NCBI GenBank assembly: GCA_035541775.1
Contig: DATKMP010000084.1
Span: 1 to 25,126 of the forward strand
From: DATKMP01 sp035541775
Lineage (GTDB): Bacteria > Bacteroidota > Ignavibacteria > UBA10030
Reading direction: 5' to 3'
Length of the DNA stretch: 25,126 bases
Every line of letters begins with the position of its first letter. The stretch's first letter is position 1. The position numbers were made by a program, and so were the translations under genes. This document shows, one piece after another, positions 1 through 7,044 of this stretch. Below the pieces are notes generated by a model. It saw nothing but the letters and a program-made list of their open reading frames with translations. It ran no database searches and had not been told where the DNA came from.

Positions 1-1106
1 ACAACCGGCAAAAGAATGGCATTCAGCACTTGCGTCCAGATGGTGATGGCGATCAGCGGAGCACTCGGAATTAAAATAATTCCCATTCCCACCGAAATGA
101 TAATCGTGAACAGGACATAAAACTGCGGCGCTTCGCTGAATTTTTTATCGATGCCGGCTTCGAAGCCGAATGCCTCGCAGACGTAGAATGCGGTCGCAAG
201 CGGGAGAATGGCGGCGGAAAAAATCGATGCAACAAATAATCCGAACGCGAACAACTGTGCGGCCAATGCGCCGGCAAGCGGCTTCAGTGCAGCGGCGGCA
301 TCACTCGCTTCATTAATTTGTATGCCGTTCACATGCAGTGTTGCCGCGCATGCAATCACAATAAAAAATGCAACAACGATGGTAGCAATGCATCCCAGCA
401 GAACATCCCAGAGCGTAAATTTGTAATCGCTCATCTTTAGTCCCTTTTCGATGACCGATGATTGCATATAAAATTGCATCCAGGGTGCGACCGTTGTCCC
501 GACTAAGCCCAAAACGGTGGTGATATAGCCGTAATCGAATTGAATCGTCGGTGTGACCAATGCTGCGCCGATCGTTCCCCAATCCGGCTTCGCAAGTACG
601 GCAGACACGACGTAAGAAAGTAAAAAAACGCTGAACAAAAGAAAGATGCGCTCGGCAAATTTATAATTCCCTTTCAACACCAGTACCCACACAGCAAGAG
701 CGGCAAGCGGTACGGAAATATATTTGCTGACGCCGAAGATGTTCATGCTGCCTGCGACACCGGCAAATTCTGTTGCTGTGTTGCCGACATCGGCGACAAG
801 CAGGAAAATAAAAATATAAAACGTAATGCGGACGCCGAAACTTTCGCGAATCAAATCGGCAAGCCCTTTGCCGGTAACAATTCCCATGCGTGCATTCATC
901 TCCTGAACGGCGAGCAGTGCGACGAACGAAGGAATGAGCGTCCATAACAATTTGTAGCCGTACACCGCGCCGGCAACGGAATACGTGGTGATTCCGCCGG
1001 CGTCGTTATCCACACTGCCGGTAATAATGCCGGGGCCAAGGATGCTGAGAAAAATAATGATGTTGCGTAAGGCAGGATGTTCTTTCAAGCGTCGGAAAAA
1101 GTTCAT
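1..1106 (-). CDS. Nramp-family divalent metal transporter, Mg-type variant (partial, C-terminus outside window)
   Basis: This is an inner-membrane transporter of the Nramp/SLC11 fold; about 368 residues are visible and the frame stays open to base 1. I read the protein by translating the reverse strand from the ATG at 1106. It begins MNFFRRLKEHPALRN and then shows many hydrophobic helices. Helix 1 carries GSVDNDAGGI (residues 31-39) where metal-type Nramps have DPGN. Helix 6 carries APWMQFYMQ (207-215) where they have (A/M)PH. The metal-coordinating Met and the His are therefore Ala and Trp. In characterised Nramps the Met favours Mn/Fe over Mg/Ca, so I infer a Mg2+-like or broad substrate. 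The ATG lies one base after the stop of the upstream CBS/MgtE-N gene, so the two are surely cotranscribed and probably translationally coupled. The family is sure; the substrate is inferred. Confidence 0.85.
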   Translation of the reverse strand, partial: MNFFRRLKEHPALRNIIIFLSILGPGIITGSVDNDAGGITTYSVAGAVYGYKLLWTLIPSFVALLAVQEMNARMGIVTGKGLADLIRESFGVRITFYIFIFLLVADVGNTATEFAGVAGSMNIFGVSKYISVPLAALAVWVLVLKGNYKFAERIFLLFSVFLLSYVVSAVLAKPDWGTIGAALVTPTIQFDYGYITTVLGLVGTTVAPWMQFYMQSSVIEKGLKMSDYKFTLWDVLLGCIATIVVAFFIVIACAATLHVNGIQINEASDAAAALKPLAGALAAQLFAFGLFVASIFSAAILPLATAFYVCEAFGFEAGIDKKFSEAPQFYVLFTIIISVGMGIILIPSAPLIAITIWTQVLNAILLPV

Positions 1107-1107
1107 A

Positions 1108-2427
1108 TCACACCGTTTCTTCTTCTTTCATTTCCGGATACAGCGCAGCGACGGCATCACGGTACGTCACAACACCTTGCATACGATGTTCATCATCTAC
1201 AACGGGAATAGCTTCAAAATTATATTTAAAAAACAACTGCGCCACACGCCGTATGCGCGTATCCAGTTCGACAGACACCGGCTGGTCCGTCATGAAATCG
1301 GCGACCACCATGGTTGGATCGTTCATCAATACATTGCGCACGCTCACGACGCCTTTCAAACGCTCTTGTTCATCCAACACAAATGCGTACCGATATACTT
1401 CCGTTTTTTCACATTCGATACGAATGCGATCCAGCACGGTGGCCGCCGTTTCTGTCGTTTTTGCCGTGATAAATTCCGTGTTCATGATACTACCCACACT
1501 GTATGTCGAAAGACGCGAAAGGTCTTTCAGCTCCGCAACTTTTTCTGTCGGCAGCGCTGCATAGACGGCGTGGCGTTTTTCTTGGTCGATTTCGTCGAGC
1601 AAGTCCACCGCTTCGTCCATTTGCATTTCGTTGATGATCGGTGCAAGATTTTGCGACTCCAGCGATTCTATGATCTGCAAACGATTTTTGAATTGCATTT
1701 CTTGCAGCGTTTGCGCTGCAGTAAAATAATCCAGCGATTCGATCAGCGCCGTGCGTTCATCGGTGCCGAGGTCTTCTAAAATATCGGCAAGGTCGGCCGG
1801 ATGAATTTCCGACAACTTCGATGCATCGGTTTTCATTTCAACTGACGCAAGCACAGAGGTTGTTGACGTCGGCTGAACATTTTTCCAAGAAACAAATTGG
1901 TCTTTCAGGTCGCGGTCGGTAACCCAGCGAAACGCCGAATTGACGGGCTTTAAAAATCCAAGCCGGCGTAAAATGCCACGCATCCCGATATCGATATGCA
2001 CGACCCACAAGTTCGTACTTTCTTTTGCCTTATCTTCGATAAGCAATTGCAGATCATTGACACGAACAACTTTGTAACCGGTGGTGGAAATAATTTGTTT
2101 ATCGAGAAATGTTTTACACAGTAGAATTTCATTTTCGGATGCATGTGTCGGCGGGGTGGCGGCTTCCATCGAATCATCGACGCCCAAATGCTCTTTAAAA
2201 ACAATACGCTTCACCGTGCTCCACGGCATATACACAAATTGTTTTTTCGTTGAGGCAAACGGCCCCGTTTGCATTTGCACCATCAAACCGGTAACGCGCG
2301 GATACACCTGCGCGGTGGAAGCAGCAAGGTCAACCACTTTTCCAATGCGTTTGTTGTCGCTTAATCGCAGTACCGGCAGATGAAGAAATTCACTGAGGTA
2401 CGAAAATTTTACGATTTCCAAAGACAC
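1108..2427 (-). CDS. PRC-barrel / MgtE N-terminal / CBS-pair regulatory protein
   Basis: A 439-residue soluble protein that looks like the cytoplasmic sensor of the Mg2+ channel MgtE without its membrane part. PRC-barrel-like segments lie at about 12-80 and 105-175. The MgtE-N helical repeat domain spans about 204-306 (LSEIHPADLADILEDLGTDE). Two CBS motifs follow at about 311-368 (SIMNTEFITAKTTETAATVLD) and 376-430. In MgtE these domains bind Mg2+ and gate the pore. Here the downstream gene, one base away, is an Nramp-like transporter, so I infer that this protein controls it in response to metal or nucleotide. The start is GTG at 2427, preceded by AAAGGAGAG at a spacing of about 7; no better start fits the PRC domain. 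The gene follows a long structured leader. The domains are clear; gating of Nramp is inference. Confidence 0.88.
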   Translation of the reverse strand: MSLEIVKFSYLSEFLHLPVLRLSDNKRIGKVVDLAASTAQVYPRVTGLMVQMQTGPFASTKKQFVYMPWSTVKRIVFKEHLGVDDSMEAATPPTHASENEILLCKTFLDKQIISTTGYKVVRVNDLQLLIEDKAKESTNLWVVHIDIGMRGILRRLGFLKPVNSAFRWVTDRDLKDQFVSWKNVQPTSTTSVLASVEMKTDASKLSEIHPADLADILEDLGTDERTALIESLDYFTAAQTLQEMQFKNRLQIIESLESQNLAPIINEMQMDEAVDLLDEIDQEKRHAVYAALPTEKVAELKDLSRLSTYSVGSIMNTEFITAKTTETAATVLDRIRIECEKTEVYRYAFVLDEQERLKGVVSVRNVLMNDPTMVVADFMTDQPVSVELDTRIRRVAQLFFKYNFEAIPVVDDEHRMQGVVTYRDAVAALYPEMKEEETV

Positions 2428-2596
2428 GGGTTCTCTCCTTTACCGTTGTTGCGTCGGCAATCCCGAAGAAAGTCAATGCAGTTTTGTATCCACACGCTGA
2501 AGCGAGACGACCATTCACCATTTCGTATCGTGCAGCCACCGTGGTTCCCTTCGTGTGAATCTCGTACGTGTGCGCTGTTCAGATCAGCGCGATGAT
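2428..2596 (-). ncRNA. Structured 5' leader of the CBS/Nramp operon (candidate riboswitch)
   Basis: Between the predicted transcription start (about 2596) and the GTG at 2427 lie 169 nt, GC-richer than the AT-rich DNA beyond. On the minus strand it opens with a 6-bp hairpin, GCGCTG/CAGCGC (2585-2590 with 2572-2577, 7-nt loop). A nested helix follows: ACACG/CGTGT (2567-2571 with 2492-2496), CGAG/CTCG (2561-2564 with 2503-2506) and ATTCAC/GTGAAT (2555-2560 with 2513-2518). The 5' CGCTGA can instead pair with TCAGCG beside the distal arm, giving two exclusive folds. A small TCGG/CCGA hairpin sits just before the Shine-Dalgarno. I do not recognise the M-box or yybP-ykoY signatures. Folding was judged by eye. 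Confidence 0.5.
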
Positions 2597-2602
2597 TTAA
2601 AG

Positions 2603-2632
2603 AAAAAATAAACAATCTTTCTAAAGAAACAA
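2603..2632 (-). promoter_or_regulatory. Predicted promoter of the CBS/Nramp operon
   Basis: On the minus strand TTG (2632-2630) is followed after 19 nt by TATTTTTT (2610-2603). This fits the Bacteroidota-type pattern seen elsewhere in the window. It puts the start of transcription near 2596, just before the first hairpin of the leader. Confidence 0.4.
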
Positions 2633-2739
2633 GAGCATGCAGAAAATATTTTTATTAATTTTTTTGAGAAAAAAATAATAAACAGCTTATTCTGTTGATA
2701 GTTCTCAATATCGAACAGTCGTTTTTCATTTTTTCTCCG

Positions 2740-2747
2740 TAGCTTTG
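2740..2747 (+). promoter_or_regulatory. Predicted -7 box of the M14 peptidase gene
   Basis: TAGCTTTG matches the Bacteroidota -7 consensus TAnnTTTG. No TTG stands at the expected upstream distance, so the call is weak. It predicts a start near 2754 and a leader of about 54 nt, which agrees with translation from 2808 rather than from the earlier ATG at 2745. Confidence 0.35.
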
Positions 2748-2807
2748 CTTCGAAGAATCTCTTATCTTTCATATGCAATAAATTTGTTGAATCAAGGAAA
2801 AAGAGCG

Positions 2808-4001
2808 ATGGCAAATCACACGGCGATACCGTTCCGCACCATAGCATTAGAATTATTCGAGACATACGAATCGTTTAAACTTCCCGCAATCGCCTCGCGG
2901 CGGTTCACACAAACGGAACTGCTTCAATGGCTGGAACCGTTTAATACATGCGGCTTGTATCAGAAAACAGAACTTGGATTTTCCGGCGAGCACCGCCCGC
3001 TTTCTCTTTACACTATCGGAAGCGGCAAAACCAAGGTGATGCTCTGGTCGCAAATGCATGGCGATGAATCCACGGCGACGATGGCGTTATTGGATATTTT
3101 CAATTTTTTTCTTAACAATCCCCAACATCCTATAACTATCGCGGTCAAAGAATCTCTCGCGTTGCTTGTCTTTCCCATGGTAAATCCCGACGGTGCGGAA
3201 CGATTTACACGGCGCACCGCGCATGGCATCGATATGAATCGCGACGCGCTTGCATTGGAAACGCCTGAAGCCCGCATCTTAAAAGAAGTTCGTGATGAGT
3301 ATCAACCGGAGTTCGGATTTAATTTGCACGATCAGGGCTCGCGTTACTCGGTCGGCACCACCAGGCATATTGCCGCGCTTGCGTTGCTTGCGCCTGCATT
3401 CGATGAATCTCGTTCCGAAAACCTCGTGCGTACACGCGCAAAACATCTTGCGGCAACGTTTGCACAAATTCTTGAACAATTTATTCCCGGGCACATTGCA
3501 AAGTGGGACGATACCTTTGAACCGCGTGCGTTCGGCGATAACGTGCAGCGATGGGGAACAAGTACCGTGCTGGTGGAATCCGGCGGCTGGCAAAATGATC
3601 CGGAAAAATTCTTCATCCGAAAATTAAATTCTGTCGGACTGCTGACATCGCTTTACGCCATCGCTACAAATCAATATCAACACACCGACACAACGCTCTA
3701 TGAACAGATTCCGTTCAACACCCAACTTGCTTGCGACCTCATTATTCGTCATGCCCAGTTGAAAGCAAACGACCATGTGCAGTCACTGCATGTCGATATC
3801 GGCATCAACTTCGAAGATGTCATAAATCCGCAAACGCAGGCGCTGGAAAAAATAGCGACCGTTGCCGAACTCGGCGACCTTCGCACGTTTATCGCGCTGC
3901 AAGAACAGGATGCGCGCGGCGCAGCACTCGATGCTTCGTTGGCACGGCTCAATCAACAGTTTCCGGCAGAAAAAATTCATTCGCTTCTCCGTCGCTCATA
4001 A
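2808..4001 (+). CDS. M14-family zinc carboxypeptidase
   Basis: A 397-residue metallopeptidase-like protein. The M14 zinc motif HxxE is HGDE (H84, E87). The substrate-binding region reads NPDG, then GIDMNRD. The third zinc ligand is the His of NLHDQ (H174), and the catalytic Glu lies in LVESGG (E258). All key M14 residues are present, so it should be active, removing residues from the C-terminus of peptides or cleaving an amide in a cell-wall or modified peptide. I see no signal peptide, which suggests a cytoplasmic enzyme. The frame is open from an ATG at 2745, but AAGGA stands 9 nt before the ATG at 2808 and the predicted promoter lies around 2740, so I start at 2808. It is a single-gene unit followed by an ECF sigma gene. 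The substrate is unknown. Confidence 0.85.
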   Translation: MANHTAIPFRTIALELFETYESFKLPAIASRRFTQTELLQWLEPFNTCGLYQKTELGFSGEHRPLSLYTIGSGKTKVMLWSQMHGDESTATMALLDIFNFFLNNPQHPITIAVKESLALLVFPMVNPDGAERFTRRTAHGIDMNRDALALETPEARILKEVRDEYQPEFGFNLHDQGSRYSVGTTRHIAALALLAPAFDESRSENLVRTRAKHLAATFAQILEQFIPGHIAKWDDTFEPRAFGDNVQRWGTSTVLVESGGWQNDPEKFFIRKLNSVGLLTSLYAIATNQYQHTDTTLYEQIPFNTQLACDLIIRHAQLKANDHVQSLHVDIGINFEDVINPQTQALEKIATVAELGDLRTFIALQEQDARGAALDASLARLNQQFPAEKIHSLLRRS

Positions 4002-4017
4002 AATTGCTGCACTTCGA

Positions 4018-4049
4018 TTTGCGCCACTGATTCCTTTTTCCTACTTTAT
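4018..4049 (+). promoter_or_regulatory. Predicted promoter of the ECF sigma factor gene
   Basis: TTTG (4018-4021), a 20-nt spacer, then TACTTTAT (4042-4049). The start would be near 4056, leaving a leader of about 110 nt. The -33 element is good; the -7 element matches only TAnnTT. Confidence 0.35.
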
Positions 4050-4168
4050 AGTTGTGAAGAAGACATTCGTACATACTACCATGAGTGTGCCGGGGAAGAT
4101 GAACATCATCATCCGTCGTGGATTGCCGTATAGTCTCTCTTATTCTGGAGCGATGCGGTGAGGATGGT

Positions 4169-4786
4169 ATGGCGGAAAAACACATTATCCCCGATTCTCC
4201 GGTTCCATCAAAAGCACTTCTAAAACGTCAACAAGAGTTTGAGGCAGATGTAATTCCGCACAAAGCCGTTCTGTATAATTTTGCACTGCGGACAACGGGA
4301 AACGCCGACGATGCAAAAGATTTGCTGCAGGAAACTTTTTTAAAAGCATTTCGCTTTTGGGACAAGTACGAAAAAGGCACCAATGTGCGCGCGTGGCTCT
4401 TCCGCATCATGAAAAATTCCTACATCAACCGGTACCGAAAAGAAACACGAGAACCCGGTATGGTGGATTATGAGGACATTGAAAATTTTTATGATTCGAT
4501 CCGCGATGAAGCGACCGATTCCAATGACTTGCAGCGGCGGATGTACAGCAACATGCTGGGCGATGAAGTGACGGAAGCGCTTCAATCGCTGCCCGGAGAT
4601 TTTCGTACGGTAGTGATTCTTGCCGACATCGAGGGATTGAGTTATGAAGAAATAGCGGATTTTCTCAATTGTCCGGTGGGTACGGTACGCTCACGGCTGC
4701 ATCGCGGCAGAAAAATGCTTCAGGATAAATTGCATGATTACGCGCAGGATATCGGTATTCTTAGTGGCGACGATCTGATAGATTGA
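4169..4786 (+). CDS. ECF-type RNA polymerase sigma factor
   Basis: A 205-residue group 4 sigma-70 protein that directs RNA polymerase to a set of promoters. Region 2 is plain: NADDAKDLLQETFLKAFRFW, then NVRAWLFRIMKNSYINRYRK. Region 4 follows with a helix-turn-helix: SLPGDFRTVVILADIEGLSY, then EEIADFLNCPVGTVRSRLHR. About 30 residues precede region 2. The frame is open from 4118, but the ATG at 4169 has GGTGAGGA just upstream and removes a tail that is not family-like. Most ECF genes have an anti-sigma gene next door; here the neighbours are an M14 peptidase and a convergent phosphoesterase, so its regulator must be elsewhere or absent. SigH/SigR-like ECFs of this type are common in the Chlorobi and Ignavibacteria. 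The signal it answers to is unknown. Confidence 0.93.
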   Translation: MAEKHIIPDSPVPSKALLKRQQEFEADVIPHKAVLYNFALRTTGNADDAKDLLQETFLKAFRFWDKYEKGTNVRAWLFRIMKNSYINRYRKETREPGMVDYEDIENFYDSIRDEATDSNDLQRRMYSNMLGDEVTEALQSLPGDFRTVVILADIEGLSYEEIADFLNCPVGTVRSRLHRGRKMLQDKLHDYAQDIGILSGDDLID

Positions 4787-4824
4787 CCTACCGGATATTT
4801 TTTCTCCCCCTCAAAAAAATCGTA

Positions 4825-5526
4825 TCAGACGCCCAAGAACAAACGCTGTCCAAGCAGTATGGGCAATTGTGCGGCAATAATTTTTTTTGAAGCGGTTTCG
4901 ATATCGTACGAAGCACGAAAATTTTGGTACGTCCACGTTGCGCTGTCAAATATCCCGAAACTCAATTGCGGATTTCTATCACGCGGTTGCCCGATGCTGC
5001 CGACATTAATGAGGTAACGTTGGCCGTGTGCAATCGAATGTTTCTGTCCATCGATGGAAAAGATTCCCGGAACATGGGTGTGTCCGATGAAACAAATCGG
5101 TTCAGAAAAACTTTGCAGTGCAAGAATGGCGTCCCACTCGTTCACAAGATATTCCCATGACGAAGGATCGTTCGGCGATGCATGGACAAAAAAAAGATGT
5201 TCGTACGAAACGGTCAACGGCAGGGTGCCTAGAAATTGAAGATGGTTCTCGGTCAATTGATTGCGTGTCCAGAGGGCAGCCGTTCGTGCTAGCTCGGTGA
5301 AAGATTCGCTAAAGGCAATATTGATTACGGCAGCTTCATGATTTCCTTGAAGAATGAACCGGCATCGCTGGCGGACGAGCGAGAGGCATTCATTGGGATT
5401 TGCACCGTATCCCACTATGTCGCCCAAGCAAACAATATCATCAACCGTTTGTCCATCGATGATGTGCAATGCAGCGGTGAGCGCTTCAAGATTGGAATGA
5501 ATATCGGAAATAACTGCGATGCGCAT
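4825..5526 (-). CDS. Calcineurin-like metallophosphoesterase (YfcE/MJ0936-like)
   Basis: A 233-residue cytoplasmic phosphoesterase with the full dinuclear metal signature. The motifs are D-x-H (SDIHSN, residues 8-13), GDxxGYG (LGDIVGYGANP), GNHE (QGNHEAA), a later His (FVHASP), and GHTH (FIGHTHVPG), followed by INVGSIGQPRD. This arrangement is typical of the small bacterial family that hydrolyses phosphodiesters or nucleotides; the natural substrate cannot be told. I start at the ATG at 5526, which gives the usual MRIAVISDIH. Upstream in-frame starts at 5622 and 5547 fall at or beyond the predicted transcription start (about 5543). It is divergent from the CDF transporter, with a shared promoter region, and convergent with the sigma factor gene. 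Confidence 0.9.
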   Translation of the reverse strand: MRIAVISDIHSNLEALTAALHIIDGQTVDDIVCLGDIVGYGANPNECLSLVRQRCRFILQGNHEAAVINIAFSESFTELARTAALWTRNQLTENHLQFLGTLPLTVSYEHLFFVHASPNDPSSWEYLVNEWDAILALQSFSEPICFIGHTHVPGIFSIDGQKHSIAHGQRYLINVGSIGQPRDRNPQLSFGIFDSATWTYQNFRASYDIETASKKIIAAQLPILLGQRLFLGV

Positions 5527-5549
5527 TATAATTTTCGACAAATACATTC

Positions 5550-5580
5550 CTAAAGTAGAAAATCCTTTGTTCGGGTGCAA
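5550..5580 (-). promoter_or_regulatory. Predicted promoter of the metallophosphoesterase gene
   Basis: On the minus strand TTG (5580-5578), 20 nt, then TACTTTAG (5557-5550). The predicted start near 5543 leaves a leader of about 17 nt. It stands back to back with the CDF promoter, the two TTG elements being 3 bp apart. Confidence 0.45.
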
Positions 5581-5583
5581 CGA

Positions 5584-5614
5584 TTGCCTTCCATGAAAAG
5601 GAGCATTATATTGA
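5584..5614 (+). promoter_or_regulatory. Predicted promoter of the CDF transporter gene
   Basis: TTG (5584-5586), 20 nt, then TATATTGA (5607-5614). The start would be near 5621, giving a leader of about 19 nt before the ATG at 5640. Confidence 0.45.
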
Positions 5615-5639
5615 TTGCACACTTGCGAAAAGAAAACGG

Positions 5640-7010
5640 ATGTCCGGCACGCGCGAAAAAAAAACTATTGCAGTCAGTTCTGTCATCGCGGCAGTATTTT
5701 TGACTTCATTTAAACTGGGGGTCGGACTCTGGACTAACAGTCTTGGCATTCTTTCGGAAGCGGCACATTCAGGACTCGATCTGCTTGCCGCCATTGTGAC
5801 GCTTGTTGCTGTTTCCTATGCAGATCGTCCCGCCGATGAGGATCATCCGTACGGCCATGGCAGATTGGAAAACATTTCTGCATTAGTTGAAACGCTGCTA
5901 CTCGTAGCAACATGCGCATGGATTATGTTTGAAGCCGTCGAGCGATTACTGATGCACACCCATCATGTGGAAACAACGGTGTGGAGTTTTATCGTGATGG
6001 GAACATCGATTGCGATCGATGTGAGTCGGTCGCGTGCGTTGTATCGTGTGGCGAAACGAACGAACAGTCAGGCGCTCGAAGCGGATGCGCTGCATTTTTC
6101 CAGCGATGTATGGTCATCGCTTGCAGTTATTGCGGGATTGATCTTTGTGTGGATGGGGTATCCAGAATTCGATGCCGTCGCAGCGTTGTTGGTTGCTGTT
6201 GTCGTATTGTCGGCAAGTTATCGGTTGGGAAAACGTGCTATTGATGCATTGATGGATCGCATACCCAAAACACTTTTTGAAAAAATCCAGAATACCATCC
6301 AGACGGTGGAAGGCGTGGAAGAAGTTCGCAGCATGCGGATTCACTCCTCCGGTTCACATTATTTTATCGACACGACCGTTGCCATCGAACGCACGCTGCC
6401 GTTTCAAAGTGCGCACGCTATTATGGACCGAATTGAAAAATCTGTGCGGGAGATTGAATTATCTGCCGATGTCGTGGTGCATGCAGAACCGTTTGAAAGC
6501 GCCGGCGAAACTGTTCTCGATAAAATTCGGATGATCGTGGTCAATGCCGGCTTGCGCCCACCGCACAATTTGGAAGTGCACGTAACGGAGGGAAAATATT
6601 TTATCGATTTCGATATTGAATATCAAAAAGGATTGTCGTTTGCAGAAGCACATGAAATTGCAACGACGATTGAAAAACACATTCAACAGAAATTGTCGCC
6701 GGTCGGTAAGGTCACGATTCACATGGAAGAAATTGAAATAGCAGAACATTCGCTGATGAATGTTACGGAAACCGAACTGCAATTATCTTCCGGCATTCGT
6801 ACTGCTGTCGAGCAGCACCCAGATGTTGCTCAATGCATCGATCTGACGTTGCTGCAAGAAGGCATGAAATACCATGTTGCATGCACGTGCCGAATCGAAA
6901 AAACAAAAACATTGGATGAAGTGCATCAAATTATTTCAGAGGTAGAAGCGAATTTGTTTCGGCGCTTTAAACAAATTCGCCGGGTCACGATTCATGCAGA
7001 ACCGAAATAA
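5640..7010 (+). CDS. Cation diffusion facilitator (CDF) metal exporter with three tandem C-terminal dimer domains
   Basis: A 456-residue inner-membrane antiporter that exports divalent metal (Zn, Co, Ni, Fe or Mn) in exchange for protons. Six helices fill residues 10-205. The metal site is two HxxxD pairs: H43/D47 in SEAAHSGLD and H152/D156 in DALHFSSD. HPYGHGR (69-75) is the family loop motif. The usual length is about 300. Here the cytoplasmic dimerisation domain occurs three times, at about 211-284, 291-364 and 381-455. Each has a (G/E)xxYxID-type strand and ends in (V/I)xHxE (HAEP, HMEE, HAEP). The first copy is the family standard; the other two look like duplications that could add metal-sensing sites. 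The ATG at 5640 has only a weak Shine-Dalgarno. It diverges from the phosphoesterase and converges on amt. Metal identity is not readable. Confidence 0.93.
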   Translation: MSGTREKKTIAVSSVIAAVFLTSFKLGVGLWTNSLGILSEAAHSGLDLLAAIVTLVAVSYADRPADEDHPYGHGRLENISALVETLLLVATCAWIMFEAVERLLMHTHHVETTVWSFIVMGTSIAIDVSRSRALYRVAKRTNSQALEADALHFSSDVWSSLAVIAGLIFVWMGYPEFDAVAALLVAVVVLSASYRLGKRAIDALMDRIPKTLFEKIQNTIQTVEGVEEVRSMRIHSSGSHYFIDTTVAIERTLPFQSAHAIMDRIEKSVREIELSADVVVHAEPFESAGETVLDKIRMIVVNAGLRPPHNLEVHVTEGKYFIDFDIEYQKGLSFAEAHEIATTIEKHIQQKLSPVGKVTIHMEEIEIAEHSLMNVTETELQLSSGIRTAVEQHPDVAQCIDLTLLQEGMKYHVACTCRIEKTKTLDEVHQIISEVEANLFRRFKQIRRVTIHAEPK

Positions 7011-7044
7011 CCCGGCGCTTGAAACTTCTCCGTACACCAGTATC

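Larger units (their letters stand above)
2428..2807. other. Divergent intergenic region, 380 bp
   Basis: The left half (2428-2596) is the structured leader of the leftward metal-transport operon. The right half (2597-2807) is very AT-rich and holds the leftward promoter and the -7 box of the rightward M14 peptidase. It also holds an A/T-only hairpin around 2651-2682 and an AACAG/CTGTT hairpin at about 2681-2696. Short open frames here show no protein-like features. Confidence 0.6.

Noticed and set aside
985..1779. Long plus-strand open frame of 264 codons
   Set aside because: It runs antisense to the CBS/MgtE-N and Nramp genes, both with clear domains; its translation is rich in Phe, His and Arg and has no family look.
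2651..2682. A/T-only hairpin with a T7/A7 stem
   Set aside because: Low-complexity DNA upstream of both promoters; no gene ends here for it to terminate.
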